38,523 bases of DNA from Clostridia bacterium (GTDB lineage: Bacteria > Bacillota > Clostridia > Oscillospirales > Acutalibacteraceae), in assembly GCA_030526115.1 (NCBI GenBank), contig JAUNDK010000017.1, positions 1 to 38,523 of the forward strand, written 5' to 3'. Below, in pieces: positions 1 to 8,455 of this stretch. Below the pieces are notes generated by a model that was given only the letters and a program-made list of their open reading frames with translations, was not told the DNA's origin and did not search any database. Both the position numbers and the translations under genes were made by a program. Every line of letters begins with the position of its first letter. Within the stretch, counting starts at the first letter, position 1.

Positions 1-23
1 CGACGCTTTCGCTTTTTTAATTT

Positions 24-85
24 CCACAAGTAAAACTTGTGGTTGTTTATACAAATTAACCTCACACCTTTTTACAGGCGTGAGG
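24..85. terminator. Two stem-loops downstream of the aldo/keto reductase gene
   Basis: Two inverted repeats are visible. One has 7-bp arms (CCACAAG/CTTGTGG, 24-42). The other has 9-bp arms (60-85, CCTCACACC/GGCGTGAGG) that pair fully with one G-U on the minus strand. On the plus strand the second stem is followed by TTTTCTTTTT, so it would terminate a rightward transcript entering from the left edge. On the minus strand the T-run is weaker, but the position 8 nt after the reductase stop codon suits a bidirectional terminator. Confidence 0.6.
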
Positions 86-93
86 TTTTCTTT

Positions 94-1104
94 TTATCCG
101 AGAAATGTTTTGTAGTCCTCGTAATTCTTTTTGAGAAGTGCCGGTGTATTTAAGTGATAAGGGCATTTCTTTGTGCATGCACCGCAGTTTATACATTCCT
201 CTGTGCGTGCCATTTCAATCTGCCAGTACTCAGAGAGCCAGCCTGCACTTGGGGCACGGCGTATCATCTGAGACATTCTCGCCGCCTGATTTATCTGAAT
301 TCCCTTTGGGCAAGGCATACAATATCCGCATCCACGACAGAAATCTCCACTGAGTTCTGTTTTTTCTTTTTCGATAAAGGCTTTCATATCTTCTGAAAGG
401 CTCGGTGGATTATCATTGTATGAGATAAACTCGTCCAGCTCATTTTCTCTCTGGACACCCCAGATTGGAACAACATTATCAAACTGAGCAAGATAAGCGT
501 ATGCTGCATCGGAATGGGTTATAAGTCCACCTGCAAGTGCCTTCATACAGATAAAGCCCATGTTCTTCTCTTTGCAAAGTTCAACAAGCTCCTTATCCTG
601 TTCGCCTGCAAGGTAAGAGAAAGGAAACTGAAGTGTTTCATACAGCCCTGACTCAACCGCTTCTTTTGCAACATTGAGAAGATGATTAGTAATTCCGATA
701 TGTCTGATTTTACCCTGAGCTTTTGCCTCGAGCATAGCTTCATAGAGGCCTGTTCCATCACCCGGTTTTGGACAGAATCCTGGATTGTGGAACTGATATA
801 TATCGATATAATCGGTTTTCAGCAATCTTAAGGATGTATCAAGATCATTCCAGAAACCTTCGACTGTCTTGGAGGGGGTTTTAGTTGCGATGATGATATT
901 CTCTCTTACATCGCTCAAAGCCTCTCCGATTTTAAGTTCACTGTCTGTATAACTTCTTGCGGTATCGAAAAAATTGATACCGTTGTCATAGGCTTTTCTT
1001 AAAAGTTTTCCGGCATCTTCAACTGAAATTCTCTGAATCGGAAGTGCACCGAATCCGTTCTTGTTTACGGTAATTCCTGTACTTCCGAGTGTTACCTTTG
1101 TCAT
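94..1104 (-). CDS. Aldo/keto reductase with C-terminal 2x[4Fe-4S] ferredoxin domain
   Basis: A 336-residue protein with an N-terminal aldo/keto reductase TIM barrel. The expected catalytic tetrad is visible as Asp47 and Tyr52 (FFDTARSYT), Lys75 (ATKT) and His106 (QFHNP). The last ~90 residues hold two cysteine clusters, CRGCGYCMPCPKG and CINCGACTKKCPYH, typical of a bacterial 4Fe-4S ferredoxin module. This fused form is common in anaerobes and is thought to couple NAD(P)H or ferredoxin redox chemistry to small carbonyl substrates; the substrate cannot be read from sequence. The ATG at 1104 is preceded by GGAAAGGTGG, a good ribosome-binding site. It appears to be a single-gene transcript with its own promoter and terminator. 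Confidence 0.9.
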   Translation of the reverse strand: MTKVTLGSTGITVNKNGFGALPIQRISVEDAGKLLRKAYDNGINFFDTARSYTDSELKIGEALSDVRENIIIATKTPSKTVEGFWNDLDTSLRLLKTDYIDIYQFHNPGFCPKPGDGTGLYEAMLEAKAQGKIRHIGITNHLLNVAKEAVESGLYETLQFPFSYLAGEQDKELVELCKEKNMGFICMKALAGGLITHSDAAYAYLAQFDNVVPIWGVQRENELDEFISYNDNPPSLSEDMKAFIEKEKTELSGDFCRGCGYCMPCPKGIQINQAARMSQMIRRAPSAGWLSEYWQIEMARTEECINCGACTKKCPYHLNTPALLKKNYEDYKTFLG

Positions 1105-1139
1105 GATAATCCACCTTTCCGTGAAACTGATCTGTAATG

Positions 1140-1168
1140 ATTATAATTCAAAATTATGATATAGTAAA
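1140..1168 (-). promoter_or_regulatory. Promoter of the aldo/keto reductase gene
   Basis: On the minus strand TTTACT (1163-1168) is followed by a 17-nt spacer and a perfect TATAAT (1140-1145). The start codon lies about 36 nt downstream of the -10 box. The -35 box overlaps the U-tract of the tyrS terminator, so the two transcription units are packed end to end. Confidence 0.65.
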
Positions 1169-1198
1169 GAAAAACCGACCTGTAATAAAACAGGCCGG
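1165..1198 (-). terminator. Intrinsic terminator of tyrS
   Basis: Eleven nucleotides after the tyrS stop codon the minus strand forms an 8-bp stem (CCGGCCTG/CAGGTCGG, one G-U pair, arms within 1175-1198) followed by TTTTTCTTT. Confidence 0.9.
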
Positions 1199-1208
1199 AA
1201 TATTTTAT

Positions 1209-2441
1209 TTAGCCGAGAACAATCTTCTGGAACTTCTTGCCCTTTTTGATTACAATGTAACCCTTCTCGAAGTCCTCTGCTGTGTATCTCTTTGCTACAT
1301 CGTTTTCCTTGACATCGTCAACGGAAACGGAGTTCTGAGAAACGAGAGTACGGGCATCTCTCTTGGAAGATGCGAGCTTGGATGCTACGAGAATATCGAG
1401 GAGACCGACAGAACCATCTGTGAGCTGAACCTCTGTTGTAGGCATGTTGTCAACAACCTGGGCACCTGCACCGTAGAGAGCCTTTGCCGCTGCCTGAGCC
1501 TTCTCTGCCTCTTCCTCACCGTGAACAAGCTTTGTGAGCTCGTATGCGAGAATCTCCTTTGCTGTGTTGAGCTGGCTGCCCTCCCATGAATCCATCTCAT
1601 CAATCTGCTCGAGTGGAAGGAATGTGAGCATACGGATACACTTGAGAACATCGGCATCAGCTACATTTCTCCAGTACTGGTAGAAATCATATGGGCTTGT
1701 CTTCTCAGGGTCGAGCCATACAGCACCGGAAACTGTCTTACCCATCTTCTTACCCTCGGAGTTGAGGAGAAGTGTGATTGTCATGGACTGAGCCTTTGCA
1801 TCCTGCTCCTCGAGACCGAGCTTCTTACGGATAAGCTCACGGCCGCCGAGCATGTTGGACCACTGGTCGTCACCGCCGAACTGGAGGTTACAGCCGTAGT
1901 CTGTGTAGAGCTTGTAGAAGTCGTAGGACTGCATAATCATGTAGTTGAACTCGAGGAAGGAAAGACCTCTCTCCATTCTCTGCTTGTAGCACTCTGCACG
2001 AAGCATATTGTTAACGGAGAAGTATGGACCTACTTCACGGAGAACATCAACATAGTTGAGGTCGAGGAGCCAGTCACCATTGTTTACGAGGAGAGCCTTG
2101 CCCTCGGAGAAATCGATAAAACGGCTCATCTGCTTCTTGAAGCACTCTACGTTATGATCGATCGTCTCTTTTGTCATCATCTGACGCATGTCTGTCTTAC
2201 CGGATGGGTCGCCGATCATGGCTGTACCGCCACCGATGAGTGCAATTGGCTTGTTACCTGCCATCTGAAGTCTCTTCATAAGACAGAGTGCCATGAAGTG
2301 ACCAACGTGGAGAGAATCGGCTGTTGGGTCGAAGCCGATGTAGAATGTTGCCTTGCCGTTGTTTACAAGGTCTCTGATTTTTTCTTCGTCTGTTACCTGT
2401 GCAATCAGGCCTCTTGCCTGAAGCTCTTCATAAATTCCCAT
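1209..2441 (-). CDS. tyrS: Tyrosyl-tRNA synthetase
   Basis: Class I aminoacyl-tRNA synthetase that charges tRNA-Tyr. In the 410-residue product the HIGH-type signature is HVGH (residues 45-48, in FDPTADSLHVGH). The KMSKS-type loop is KKMGKTVSG near residue 230, and a C-terminal S4 RNA-binding domain follows. An open frame extends upstream to 2552, but that part runs through the T-box terminator and antiterminator. I therefore chose the ATG at 2441 (MGIYEELQARG), which has TGAAAGGACG as ribosome-binding site and matches the usual TyrRS N-terminus. Expression is predicted to be induced by uncharged tRNA-Tyr through the leader at 2490-2770. It forms a single-gene unit ending at the 1175-1198 hairpin. 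Confidence 0.97.
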   Translation of the reverse strand: MGIYEELQARGLIAQVTDEEKIRDLVNNGKATFYIGFDPTADSLHVGHFMALCLMKRLQMAGNKPIALIGGGTAMIGDPSGKTDMRQMMTKETIDHNVECFKKQMSRFIDFSEGKALLVNNGDWLLDLNYVDVLREVGPYFSVNNMLRAECYKQRMERGLSFLEFNYMIMQSYDFYKLYTDYGCNLQFGGDDQWSNMLGGRELIRKKLGLEEQDAKAQSMTITLLLNSEGKKMGKTVSGAVWLDPEKTSPYDFYQYWRNVADADVLKCIRMLTFLPLEQIDEMDSWEGSQLNTAKEILAYELTKLVHGEEEAEKAQAAAKALYGAGAQVVDNMPTTEVQLTDGSVGLLDILVASKLASSKRDARTLVSQNSVSVDDVKENDVAKRYTAEDFEKGYIVIKKGKKFQKIVLG

Positions 2442-2489
2442 TATATTTATCGTCCTTTCAAATTTAATGTGGTTCAGGGGACCTCGGGA

Positions 2490-2524
2490 AATATAAAAGC
2501 CCCCTGTCAGATAAGACAGAGGGC
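2490..2524 (-). terminator. T-box leader terminator of tyrS
   Basis: A stem with 10-nt arms (GCCCTCTGTC/GACAGGGGGC, 2499-2524) followed by TTTTATAT lies 48 nt upstream of the tyrS ATG. In the charged state it would end transcription before tyrS. The alternative antiterminator uses the T-box sequence just upstream. Confidence 0.88.
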
Positions 2525-2770
2525 ATAAATTCAAAAATTTACGCGGTACCACCTCAGTTTACCGTTACCTTACGATAACGGCCTCATCAGGTACATGAAC
2601 AAGTGATTATTCTTATACCCTTGCGCTTTAACGCTCGCCTGCGGAGACCCCTACTGCGTTTTTCAGGGTTCGGCTCGGGAATGTATTTCGGTTCCTCTCC
2701 TCTTTGGCTTACACCAACCGCCAAATCTCTTTGCTGAAGCCGGGAACTTACTTCTTTCCGTCATTGCTTT
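2490..2770 (-). promoter_or_regulatory. Tyrosine-specific T-box riboswitch leader
   Basis: Reading the minus strand, the leader contains the hallmark AGGTGGTACCGCG (2542-2554), whose GG pairs with tRNA ends in the antiterminator, followed by the terminator at 2490-2524. In the Stem I region the sequence CGAAATACATTCCC carries the specifier codon UAC (2683-2685), a Tyr codon followed by A as usual in T-boxes. The identity of the downstream gene (tyrS) agrees with the specifier. Uncharged tRNA-Tyr should stabilise the antiterminator and allow readthrough. The left limit is the terminator and the right limit is the inferred transcription start. Confidence 0.95.
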
Positions 2771-2776
2771 TGTAGT

Positions 2777-2805
2777 ATTATATTAAAACCGCCATATTTT
2801 GTCAA
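2777..2805 (-). promoter_or_regulatory. Consensus promoter of the T-box-tyrS unit
   Basis: TTGACA (2800-2805), a 17-nt spacer and TATAAT (2777-2782) on the minus strand give a perfect housekeeping sigma-factor promoter. It begins only two bases after the recN stop codon. Such strength is usual where regulation is by attenuation rather than initiation. Confidence 0.9.
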
Positions 2806-2807
2806 GT

Positions 2808-4466
2808 TCAATTTAAGCTGAGCATTTCCTCTGCCATTTTGAGTTTCAGCGGAGTAATATCGTCACCGCCGATAATTCTTGCCAGCTCCTTAAGTCTTGC
2901 GTCATGGTCAAGGAGTTTTACCTCAGTATAGGTTCTTGCTCCGTTATCATGCTTCACTATGAGCATCTGATTTTCAGCCATGGCGGCAATCTGTGCAAGA
3001 TGAGTGATACATATAACCTGACGGTTTCCGGCCGCTTCACGAAGCTTGAGCCCGACTTTTCTGCCGGCCTCACCGCTTATACCGGTATCGATTTCATCGA
3101 AAATGAGGGTATCTATGTTATCACCTTTGCTGAGAACTGTTTTTATCGCAAGCATGATTCGTGAAAGTTCACCGCCGGATGCAATCTTTGACATTGGCTT
3201 CAGGCTCTCACCTGAGTTTGCGGAAACCATAAACTCCATGCTGTCACAGCCGAATTTATTGAGCGGAACTCTGTCCTGTCGAACAGCAAACTCCACGCTT
3301 GGCATATTGAGGAACTTGAGCTGATTTTTGACTTCCTGAGAGAACTTTACAGAACATTCCTTGCGCTTTTCAGAGAGCTTTTTTGCAAGGGCAATGGCTT
3401 TTGCCTTTACTTCCTCAAATTCTGTGGCAAGAATCTCCATTTTCTCATCAGCAAGTTCTATGGTATCGAGTTCTTTCTGAGATTCATCGAGGAACTTCAG
3501 AATATCCTGTTCGGTTTCGCCGTATTTCAGGCTGAGCCTGTAAAGTAAATCAAGTCTGTCCTCAATATCTGCAAGTTCGGCAGGGTCAAAATCAAAGCTG
3601 TCCTCAAAACTTCTCAGCTCCGCCTCAGCATCCTGAAGAAGATACTCCGCATTGCGAAGCTCCTCTGCTGTTGCAGTAAGCGGCAGATGGCTTCTTGCGG
3701 CGCTCTCGGCAAGTTCTGCGGCCCTGTGCACAAAAGTGATGGCACCCTCAAAATCCGTATCTCCGTTGAGAAGTTCCTTTGCTTCACGTACATCGTTGGA
3801 TATCTGCTCACCGTGGCTTATCTGGTCGGCTCGTTTTTTGAGTTCTTCCCTTTCGCCCGGTTTCACATCCGCCGCACGGATTTCATCAATCTGATAGCGG
3901 AGAAGGTCAATTCTTCTCGCCTTCTGATTTTCATCCATCTTAAGAGACTCAAGTTCACGCTGAATTTCACGCAGTCTTGTGTACTCTGACTGATACTCCG
4001 AGATAAGCTCACCTAAATTTCCGTAGGTATCTATATATCTTCCGTGAATTTCGGGGGTCAGCAGCTCGTAGCTCTCGTGCTGACCGTTGATATTGATTAA
4101 GGTATTGCCTATCTCTTTGAGCATAGCCGCAGTAATAGGCATGCCGTTAGCCTTCTGGGTATTTCTGCCCTGACGTATGGTTCTGACGAGCTGGAGTTCA
4201 TCCTCATCATGGGGAACACCAAGTTCATCAAGCTTTTCTATAACTGTGGGTTTTAGATCTGTAAACATGGCTGAAACAGACGCAGAATCTGTTCCGGTTC
4301 TGATTAAATCTTTGGATACCCTGTCACCCATTACAGCCTGGATGGCATCGATAATGATAGACTTACCTGCACCGGTCTCACCTGTAAGGCATGTAAAACC
4401 CGACTCAAAGTCTATACTGGCCTTTTCGATAACAGCTATGTTTTCAATATATAATGATGATAACAT
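2808..4466 (-). CDS. recN: DNA repair protein RecN
   Basis: SMC-like ATPase acting early in recombinational repair of DNA double-strand breaks. The 552-residue protein has an N-terminal Walker A, GETGAGKS (residues 29-36). A long coiled coil rich in Glu, Lys and Arg follows (roughly 150-370), then the ABC signature ASGGELSRIML and the Walker B stretch LIFDEIDTGISG. Length and order agree with the family. It lies 3 nt after argR, the conserved Firmicute order argR-recN, and is the last gene of the yfmF-to-recN operon. No hairpin terminator is visible after its stop; the tyrS promoter starts there, so readthrough would be limited by the T-box terminator. Confidence 0.96.
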   Translation of the reverse strand: MLSSLYIENIAVIEKASIDFESGFTCLTGETGAGKSIIIDAIQAVMGDRVSKDLIRTGTDSASVSAMFTDLKPTVIEKLDELGVPHDEDELQLVRTIRQGRNTQKANGMPITAAMLKEIGNTLININGQHESYELLTPEIHGRYIDTYGNLGELISEYQSEYTRLREIQRELESLKMDENQKARRIDLLRYQIDEIRAADVKPGEREELKKRADQISHGEQISNDVREAKELLNGDTDFEGAITFVHRAAELAESAARSHLPLTATAEELRNAEYLLQDAEAELRSFEDSFDFDPAELADIEDRLDLLYRLSLKYGETEQDILKFLDESQKELDTIELADEKMEILATEFEEVKAKAIALAKKLSEKRKECSVKFSQEVKNQLKFLNMPSVEFAVRQDRVPLNKFGCDSMEFMVSANSGESLKPMSKIASGGELSRIMLAIKTVLSKGDNIDTLIFDEIDTGISGEAGRKVGLKLREAAGNRQVICITHLAQIAAMAENQMLIVKHDNGARTYTEVKLLDHDARLKELARIIGGDDITPLKLKMAEEMLSLN

Positions 4467-4469
4467 AAT

Positions 4470-4925
4470 TTATTCAATGGCAATCAGCTTACGGAATTCA
4501 TCCTGACGGGCCTTTGCATCCTCATGAGTCTTGCATACACAGAAAATAGTATCATCACCTGCGAGAGTACCCACAATGCCACGGAAATTTACGGCATCCA
4601 TAGATGCACATACCGCCTGAGCCATACCTGTCATGCACTTGATGACAAGCATATTCTGGGCACACTCAACGGCAATTACGGAATCTCCGAAAAGAGTGTA
4701 GAACTTTGAACTCATATCCTGAGAAGCCTCTCTGCCGGTTGAGTACTTGTACTTACCGCTGGAGGCAAGAGTTTTGATAAGACGAAGCTCTCTTATATCT
4801 CTTGATACGGTTGCCTGAGTGCAGTCGAAACCGTTTACCCTTAAATATTTAAGAAGTTCCTCCTGGGTATCTATGTCATATTCTTTGATTAGTTCGAGAA
4901 TTTTTGCGTGTCTTCTTGTTTTCAT
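4470..4925 (-). CDS. argR: Arginine repressor ArgR
   Basis: Hexameric transcription factor that senses L-arginine and controls arginine metabolism. The 151 residues show the N-terminal winged helix (residues ~1-70, with TQATVSRDIRELRLIK as recognition region) and the C-terminal oligomerisation and arginine-binding domain with GTLAGDDTIF. Its stop codon is 3 nt from the recN start and its ATG is preceded by AGAGGTAATACG. The argR-recN linkage is widespread in Firmicutes and probably reflects shared transcription rather than shared function. Confidence 0.95.
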   Translation of the reverse strand: MKTRRHAKILELIKEYDIDTQEELLKYLRVNGFDCTQATVSRDIRELRLIKTLASSGKYKYSTGREASQDMSSKFYTLFGDSVIAVECAQNMLVIKCMTGMAQAVCASMDAVNFRGIVGTLAGDDTIFCVCKTHEDAKARQDEFRKLIAIE

Positions 4926-4937
4926 CGTATTACCTCT

Positions 4938-5774
4938 TTATCTCTGACCGGTAATCAGCTTGGTACTGACCACCTCGTAAAAATTCTTTGTGCCTGAACG
5001 GATGAGCTTTACACCCTTTTCCGCAACTGAAAAACTTACTGTGTCTTTATTGCTTATCTCAATGGGAGCATTTCCGTCTATTGTGAGATAAACTCTGCTG
5101 TCTGATTTTATTCTTATATCAAGTTTTGTATTTCCGCCGTAAATAGTTGTTCTGTCATAAAGTGAAAACGGACAGATAGGAGTAAAAAGCATACAGTTAA
5201 GTGTGGGATCTACTATCGGCCCACCCGCCGCCATGGAATAGGCGGTAGAACCTGTCGGTGTGGAAATTATAATGCCGTCCCCTCTGTGAGGAAAGTTTCC
5301 ACTGCCGTTTACATCGACAGTGAAATCTATGGTTTTTGTAAGTTCTCCTTTAAGAACACCCTCATTCAATGCGAGATACGGCAGTGCTTTTCCGTTAACC
5401 TCAACTTTGAGCATACTGCGCTCTTCTGTTATGGAATTTCCTGCAAGCACCGATGGTATCTGATTGATATTCTCAGGCTCAAGACCTGCAAGATAACCTA
5501 CTCTGCCAAGATTAATTCCAAGAATAGGTTTACCGAAAGCCGCCGCATGTTTTGCCGCATGAAGTATTGTTCCGTCACCGCCGACAGTTACTATTACATC
5601 ACAGGTGTCGGCGAGTTCAAAATGATGCTGACATGGATTTGTGAAATTAAATCTTCCGTCAAGTGAGCGGTGAATATACAGCTCGTCACCGTTTTTGTGA
5701 AGTATCTCACAGATTTCCGCAGTCAGATTTTCTGCTCCTGTTTTCTCAAGATTCGGAAATAATGCAATCTTCAT
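4938..5774 (-). CDS. nadK: NAD+ kinase (ATP-dependent)
   Basis: Phosphorylates NAD+ to NADP+. The diagnostic GGDGT lies at residues 65-69 (VTVGGDGTILHAAKH). The NE-like motif LNEGVLKG and the glycine-rich GDGIIISTPTGSTAYSMAAGGP follow as in the family. I chose the ATG at 5774 (MKIALFPN), which starts one base after the tlyA stop. An in-frame TTG at 5786 would add four residues and overlap tlyA, and neither start has a strong ribosome-binding site, so translational coupling to tlyA is likely. The product is 278 residues with the chosen start. Confidence 0.95.
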   Translation of the reverse strand: MKIALFPNLEKTGAENLTAEICEILHKNGDELYIHRSLDGRFNFTNPCQHHFELADTCDVIVTVGGDGTILHAAKHAAAFGKPILGINLGRVGYLAGLEPENINQIPSVLAGNSITEERSMLKVEVNGKALPYLALNEGVLKGELTKTIDFTVDVNGSGNFPHRGDGIIISTPTGSTAYSMAAGGPIVDPTLNCMLFTPICPFSLYDRTTIYGGNTKLDIRIKSDSRVYLTIDGNAPIEISNKDTVSFSVAEKGVKLIRSGTKNFYEVVSTKLITGQR

Positions 5775-5775
5775 A

Positions 5776-6585
5776 TTACTTATCAAGATTTGAGTGGGAT
5801 TCTTCGACTACCTTTGCAGGGTCGAAGCCCTCGAAGCATGTGGTTTCTTCCGCTTTCTGTAAATACGCGAGATACTCTATATTACCTTCAGGTCCTTTGA
5901 CAGGTGAGAATGTAAGGCCAAGTACTGAGAATCCGTTTTCAAGTGCAAAATTACAGATAGTCTCCACAACCTCTTTATGCACGGATTTATCTCTGACTAC
6001 GCCCTTTTTACCAACTTTATCCTTGCCTGCTTCGAACTGAGGCTTAATTAAACAAACCACGTATCCGTCATCCTGAAGAAGCGGACGGATTGCAGGAAGA
6101 ATAATCTTTAAGCTGATAAAACTTACATCTACGCTGGAAAGGTAAACCTCATCCGGAACCTGTTCCCTTGTGAGGTGTCGGGCATTGGTTTTCTCCATGT
6201 TTACAACACGCTCATCGTTACGGAGTTTCCAGTCAAGCTGGCCGTAGCCTACGTCAACGGAATAAACCTTTACCGCACCGTTTTGAAGCATACAGTCCGT
6301 AAATCCGCCTGTGGACGCACCAATGTCCATACATACTTTTCCTTCAAGATTGATTGGGAACTCCTGCATGGCTTTCTCGAGCTTTAAGCCACCACGGCTT
6401 ACATATTTAAGTCCTGAACCTCTTACTTCTATATTTGCCTCAACAGGAACCTCAGTTCCCGGTTTGTCGGATTTCTGGTTATCCACATATACAAGACCTG
6501 CCATGATGAGGGTCTTTGCCTTTTCACGGCTGGGTGCAAAGCCCTTCTCAAAAAGAAGGACATCCAGTCTCTGTTTCTTTGCCAT
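5776..6585 (-). CDS. tlyA: TlyA family rRNA (cytidine-2'-O)-methyltransferase
   Basis: Predicted 2'-O-methyltransferase of 16S/23S rRNA; TlyA homologues are also annotated as hemolysins. It has an N-terminal S4 RNA-binding domain (RLDVLLFEKGFAPSREKAK, residues ~4-65) and an FtsJ-like Rossmann domain with the SAM loop CMDIGASTGGFTDCML and the catalytic-type IKPQFEAG. An upstream in-frame start at 6648 would lie within dxs. The ATG at 6585 has AAGGCGG at good spacing and gives 269 residues, the normal family length. It sits 10 nt after dxs, as in many Firmicutes. Confidence 0.94.
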   Translation of the reverse strand: MAKKQRLDVLLFEKGFAPSREKAKTLIMAGLVYVDNQKSDKPGTEVPVEANIEVRGSGLKYVSRGGLKLEKAMQEFPINLEGKVCMDIGASTGGFTDCMLQNGAVKVYSVDVGYGQLDWKLRNDERVVNMEKTNARHLTREQVPDEVYLSSVDVSFISLKIILPAIRPLLQDDGYVVCLIKPQFEAGKDKVGKKGVVRDKSVHKEVVETICNFALENGFSVLGLTFSPVKGPEGNIEYLAYLQKAEETTCFEGFDPAKVVEESHSNLDK

Positions 6586-6595
6586 AATTACCGCC

Positions 6596-8455
6596 TTATT
6601 TATTTTCGTTAAGTGACAGCACAGCTTCAACCATTGCACTGTCATCAAGTTTAAGTTTTTCGAGAACCAGATTCATGGCCCCGTGGGAGACAAAACCGTT
6701 CTCAATGGCATGAAGTTCAGCTTTTCCTCTGAAACCTGCAATCATAAGATCAGAGAAGAAGCCCTCTCCTATGCCGCCTGATTTAATGCCCTCCTCAAAA
6801 AAGAGAACGTTTTTTGCCTCTGAGACAATTCTGACTGCCTCCGGGTCCACAGGTGTAATTCTGTTTAACTTTACAAGCTTTACATCCTTATCCCCCAGCT
6901 TTTCATTTGCCATACATGCATAGCTGAAAAGTCTGCCGTATGTGACAAGCACCGTATCGGATTCTGTATTTCCGGCTACATCAAAAGTTTTGCCTGTTAC
7001 TTTGAAATTCTGTGGTTTGAAGTTCTCTTTGCCTCTCGGATATCTGATGGCTATTATGCCTTTATGCTCATCTGTGAGAGTATTCTCGAGAGCATACTCC
7101 AGCTCATCATAGTATGTCGGAGAATAAACATGAATATTCGGAACGGTTCTTAAGTAAGCTGCATCGAATACACCGTTATGGGTTCTTCCATCCTCACCAA
7201 CAATACCTGCCCTGTCCACACAGATTACAGCCTTAAGATTCTGAAGTGCAATATCATGAATAAGATTATCGTAGGAGCGCTGAAGAAAAGTGGAGTACAC
7301 CGCAAAATACGGAATCAATCCCTTTTCGGCAAGACCACCGCTGAAAGCAACAGCATGTTCTTCCGCAATGCCCACATCAAAAAACCTTGATTTGTATGTC
7401 CTGCTGAACTTTTCAAGTCCTGTTCCCGAAGCCATTGCGGCTGTAATGGCACATACCCTGTCATTCTTTTCCGCCATCTCACATAGCTTTGTCCCGAACA
7501 CCTCTGAGAAATTGTCTGTGGAAGACGGCTTCGCACCTCTGATTTTATCGAAAGGTGCAACACCGTGGTAAAGACTCGGAGTTTCCTCAGCAAGGGCATA
7601 ACCTTTTCCCTTTTTGGTGCTTATGTGAACCAGAACGGGCTTATCAACGTTCTTTACACCGCTTAATACTTCTATGAGCAGCTCAAGATCGTTTCCGTCA
7701 TATGGTCCGTAATAATCGAAGCCAAGCTCATCAAATATTGTTGATGTTACTATGTCAGACTTAAGTTTGTCCTTTATTATTTTTACACCCGAAGCAAGCG
7801 GAGCACCGACTAGCGGGATTTTATCAAGAATTCTTTCGACATTGTCTTTTGCTTTGATATATCCGGGTTTTGCTCTCAGCTTTCTTAAATATCTCGGAAG
7901 TCCACCGACATTTTTTGAGATGGACATCTCGTTATCGTTGAGAATTACAATGAAGTTCCTTTTAATTCTTCCTGCGTTGTTAAGACCCTCGAAGGCAAGT
8001 CCGCCTGTCATGGAACCATCACCGATTATCGCAATGGTGCGGGAATCCTGATTCCGGAGTTTTGCTCCCCAGTCTGCGCCCAATGCAGAAGAAATGGATG
8101 CACTTGAGTGACCTGTTGTGAAGTGGTCGTATTTACTCTCTTCCCTTGACGGAAAGCCGGACATTCCACCAAAAGTTCTCAGGGTGGAAAAATCTTTATA
8201 TCTGCCTGTGAGAAGTTTATGGGCATAAACCTGATGACCCACATCCCAGACTATTGTGTCTTTCTCGAGATCAAACACAGAGAACAGGGCAACGGTAAGC
8301 TCGACCACACCTAAATTTGATGCAAGGTGACCTCCGTTTTTCGATACTGTGTCGATAATCTCTTTTCTTATCTCCGCACATAACTTTTCTTTCTCAGACC
8401 TGCTGAGAATATTAACATCAGACGGAGAAGTGATGTTATTAAGTATTATACTCAT
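6596..8455 (-). CDS. dxs: 1-deoxy-D-xylulose-5-phosphate synthase
   Basis: Thiamine-diphosphate enzyme that condenses pyruvate and glyceraldehyde-3-phosphate, the first step of the MEP isoprenoid pathway. The 619-residue protein carries the N-terminal substrate/ThDP region (DHFTTGHSSASISSALG), the ThDP motif GDGSMTGGLAFEGLNNAG, the transketolase pyrimidine-binding region with DVGIAEEHAVAFSGGLA, and a C-terminal transketolase domain. Its ATG overlaps the folD stop in ATGA (8452-8455), indicating translational coupling. Length is typical. Confidence 0.97.
   Translation of the reverse strand: MSIILNNITSPSDVNILSRSEKEKLCAEIRKEIIDTVSKNGGHLASNLGVVELTVALFSVFDLEKDTIVWDVGHQVYAHKLLTGRYKDFSTLRTFGGMSGFPSREESKYDHFTTGHSSASISSALGADWGAKLRNQDSRTIAIIGDGSMTGGLAFEGLNNAGRIKRNFIVILNDNEMSISKNVGGLPRYLRKLRAKPGYIKAKDNVERILDKIPLVGAPLASGVKIIKDKLKSDIVTSTIFDELGFDYYGPYDGNDLELLIEVLSGVKNVDKPVLVHISTKKGKGYALAEETPSLYHGVAPFDKIRGAKPSSTDNFSEVFGTKLCEMAEKNDRVCAITAAMASGTGLEKFSRTYKSRFFDVGIAEEHAVAFSGGLAEKGLIPYFAVYSTFLQRSYDNLIHDIALQNLKAVICVDRAGIVGEDGRTHNGVFDAAYLRTVPNIHVYSPTYYDELEYALENTLTDEHKGIIAIRYPRGKENFKPQNFKVTGKTFDVAGNTESDTVLVTYGRLFSYACMANEKLGDKDVKLVKLNRITPVDPEAVRIVSEAKNVLFFEEGIKSGGIGEGFFSDLMIAGFRGKAELHAIENGFVSHGAMNLVLEKLKLDDSAMVEAVLSLNENK

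Noticed and set aside
2442-2552. N-terminal extension of tyrS to 2552
   Set aside because: It would be read through the T-box terminator and T-box motif; the ATG at 2441 has a ribosome-binding site and the family N-terminus.
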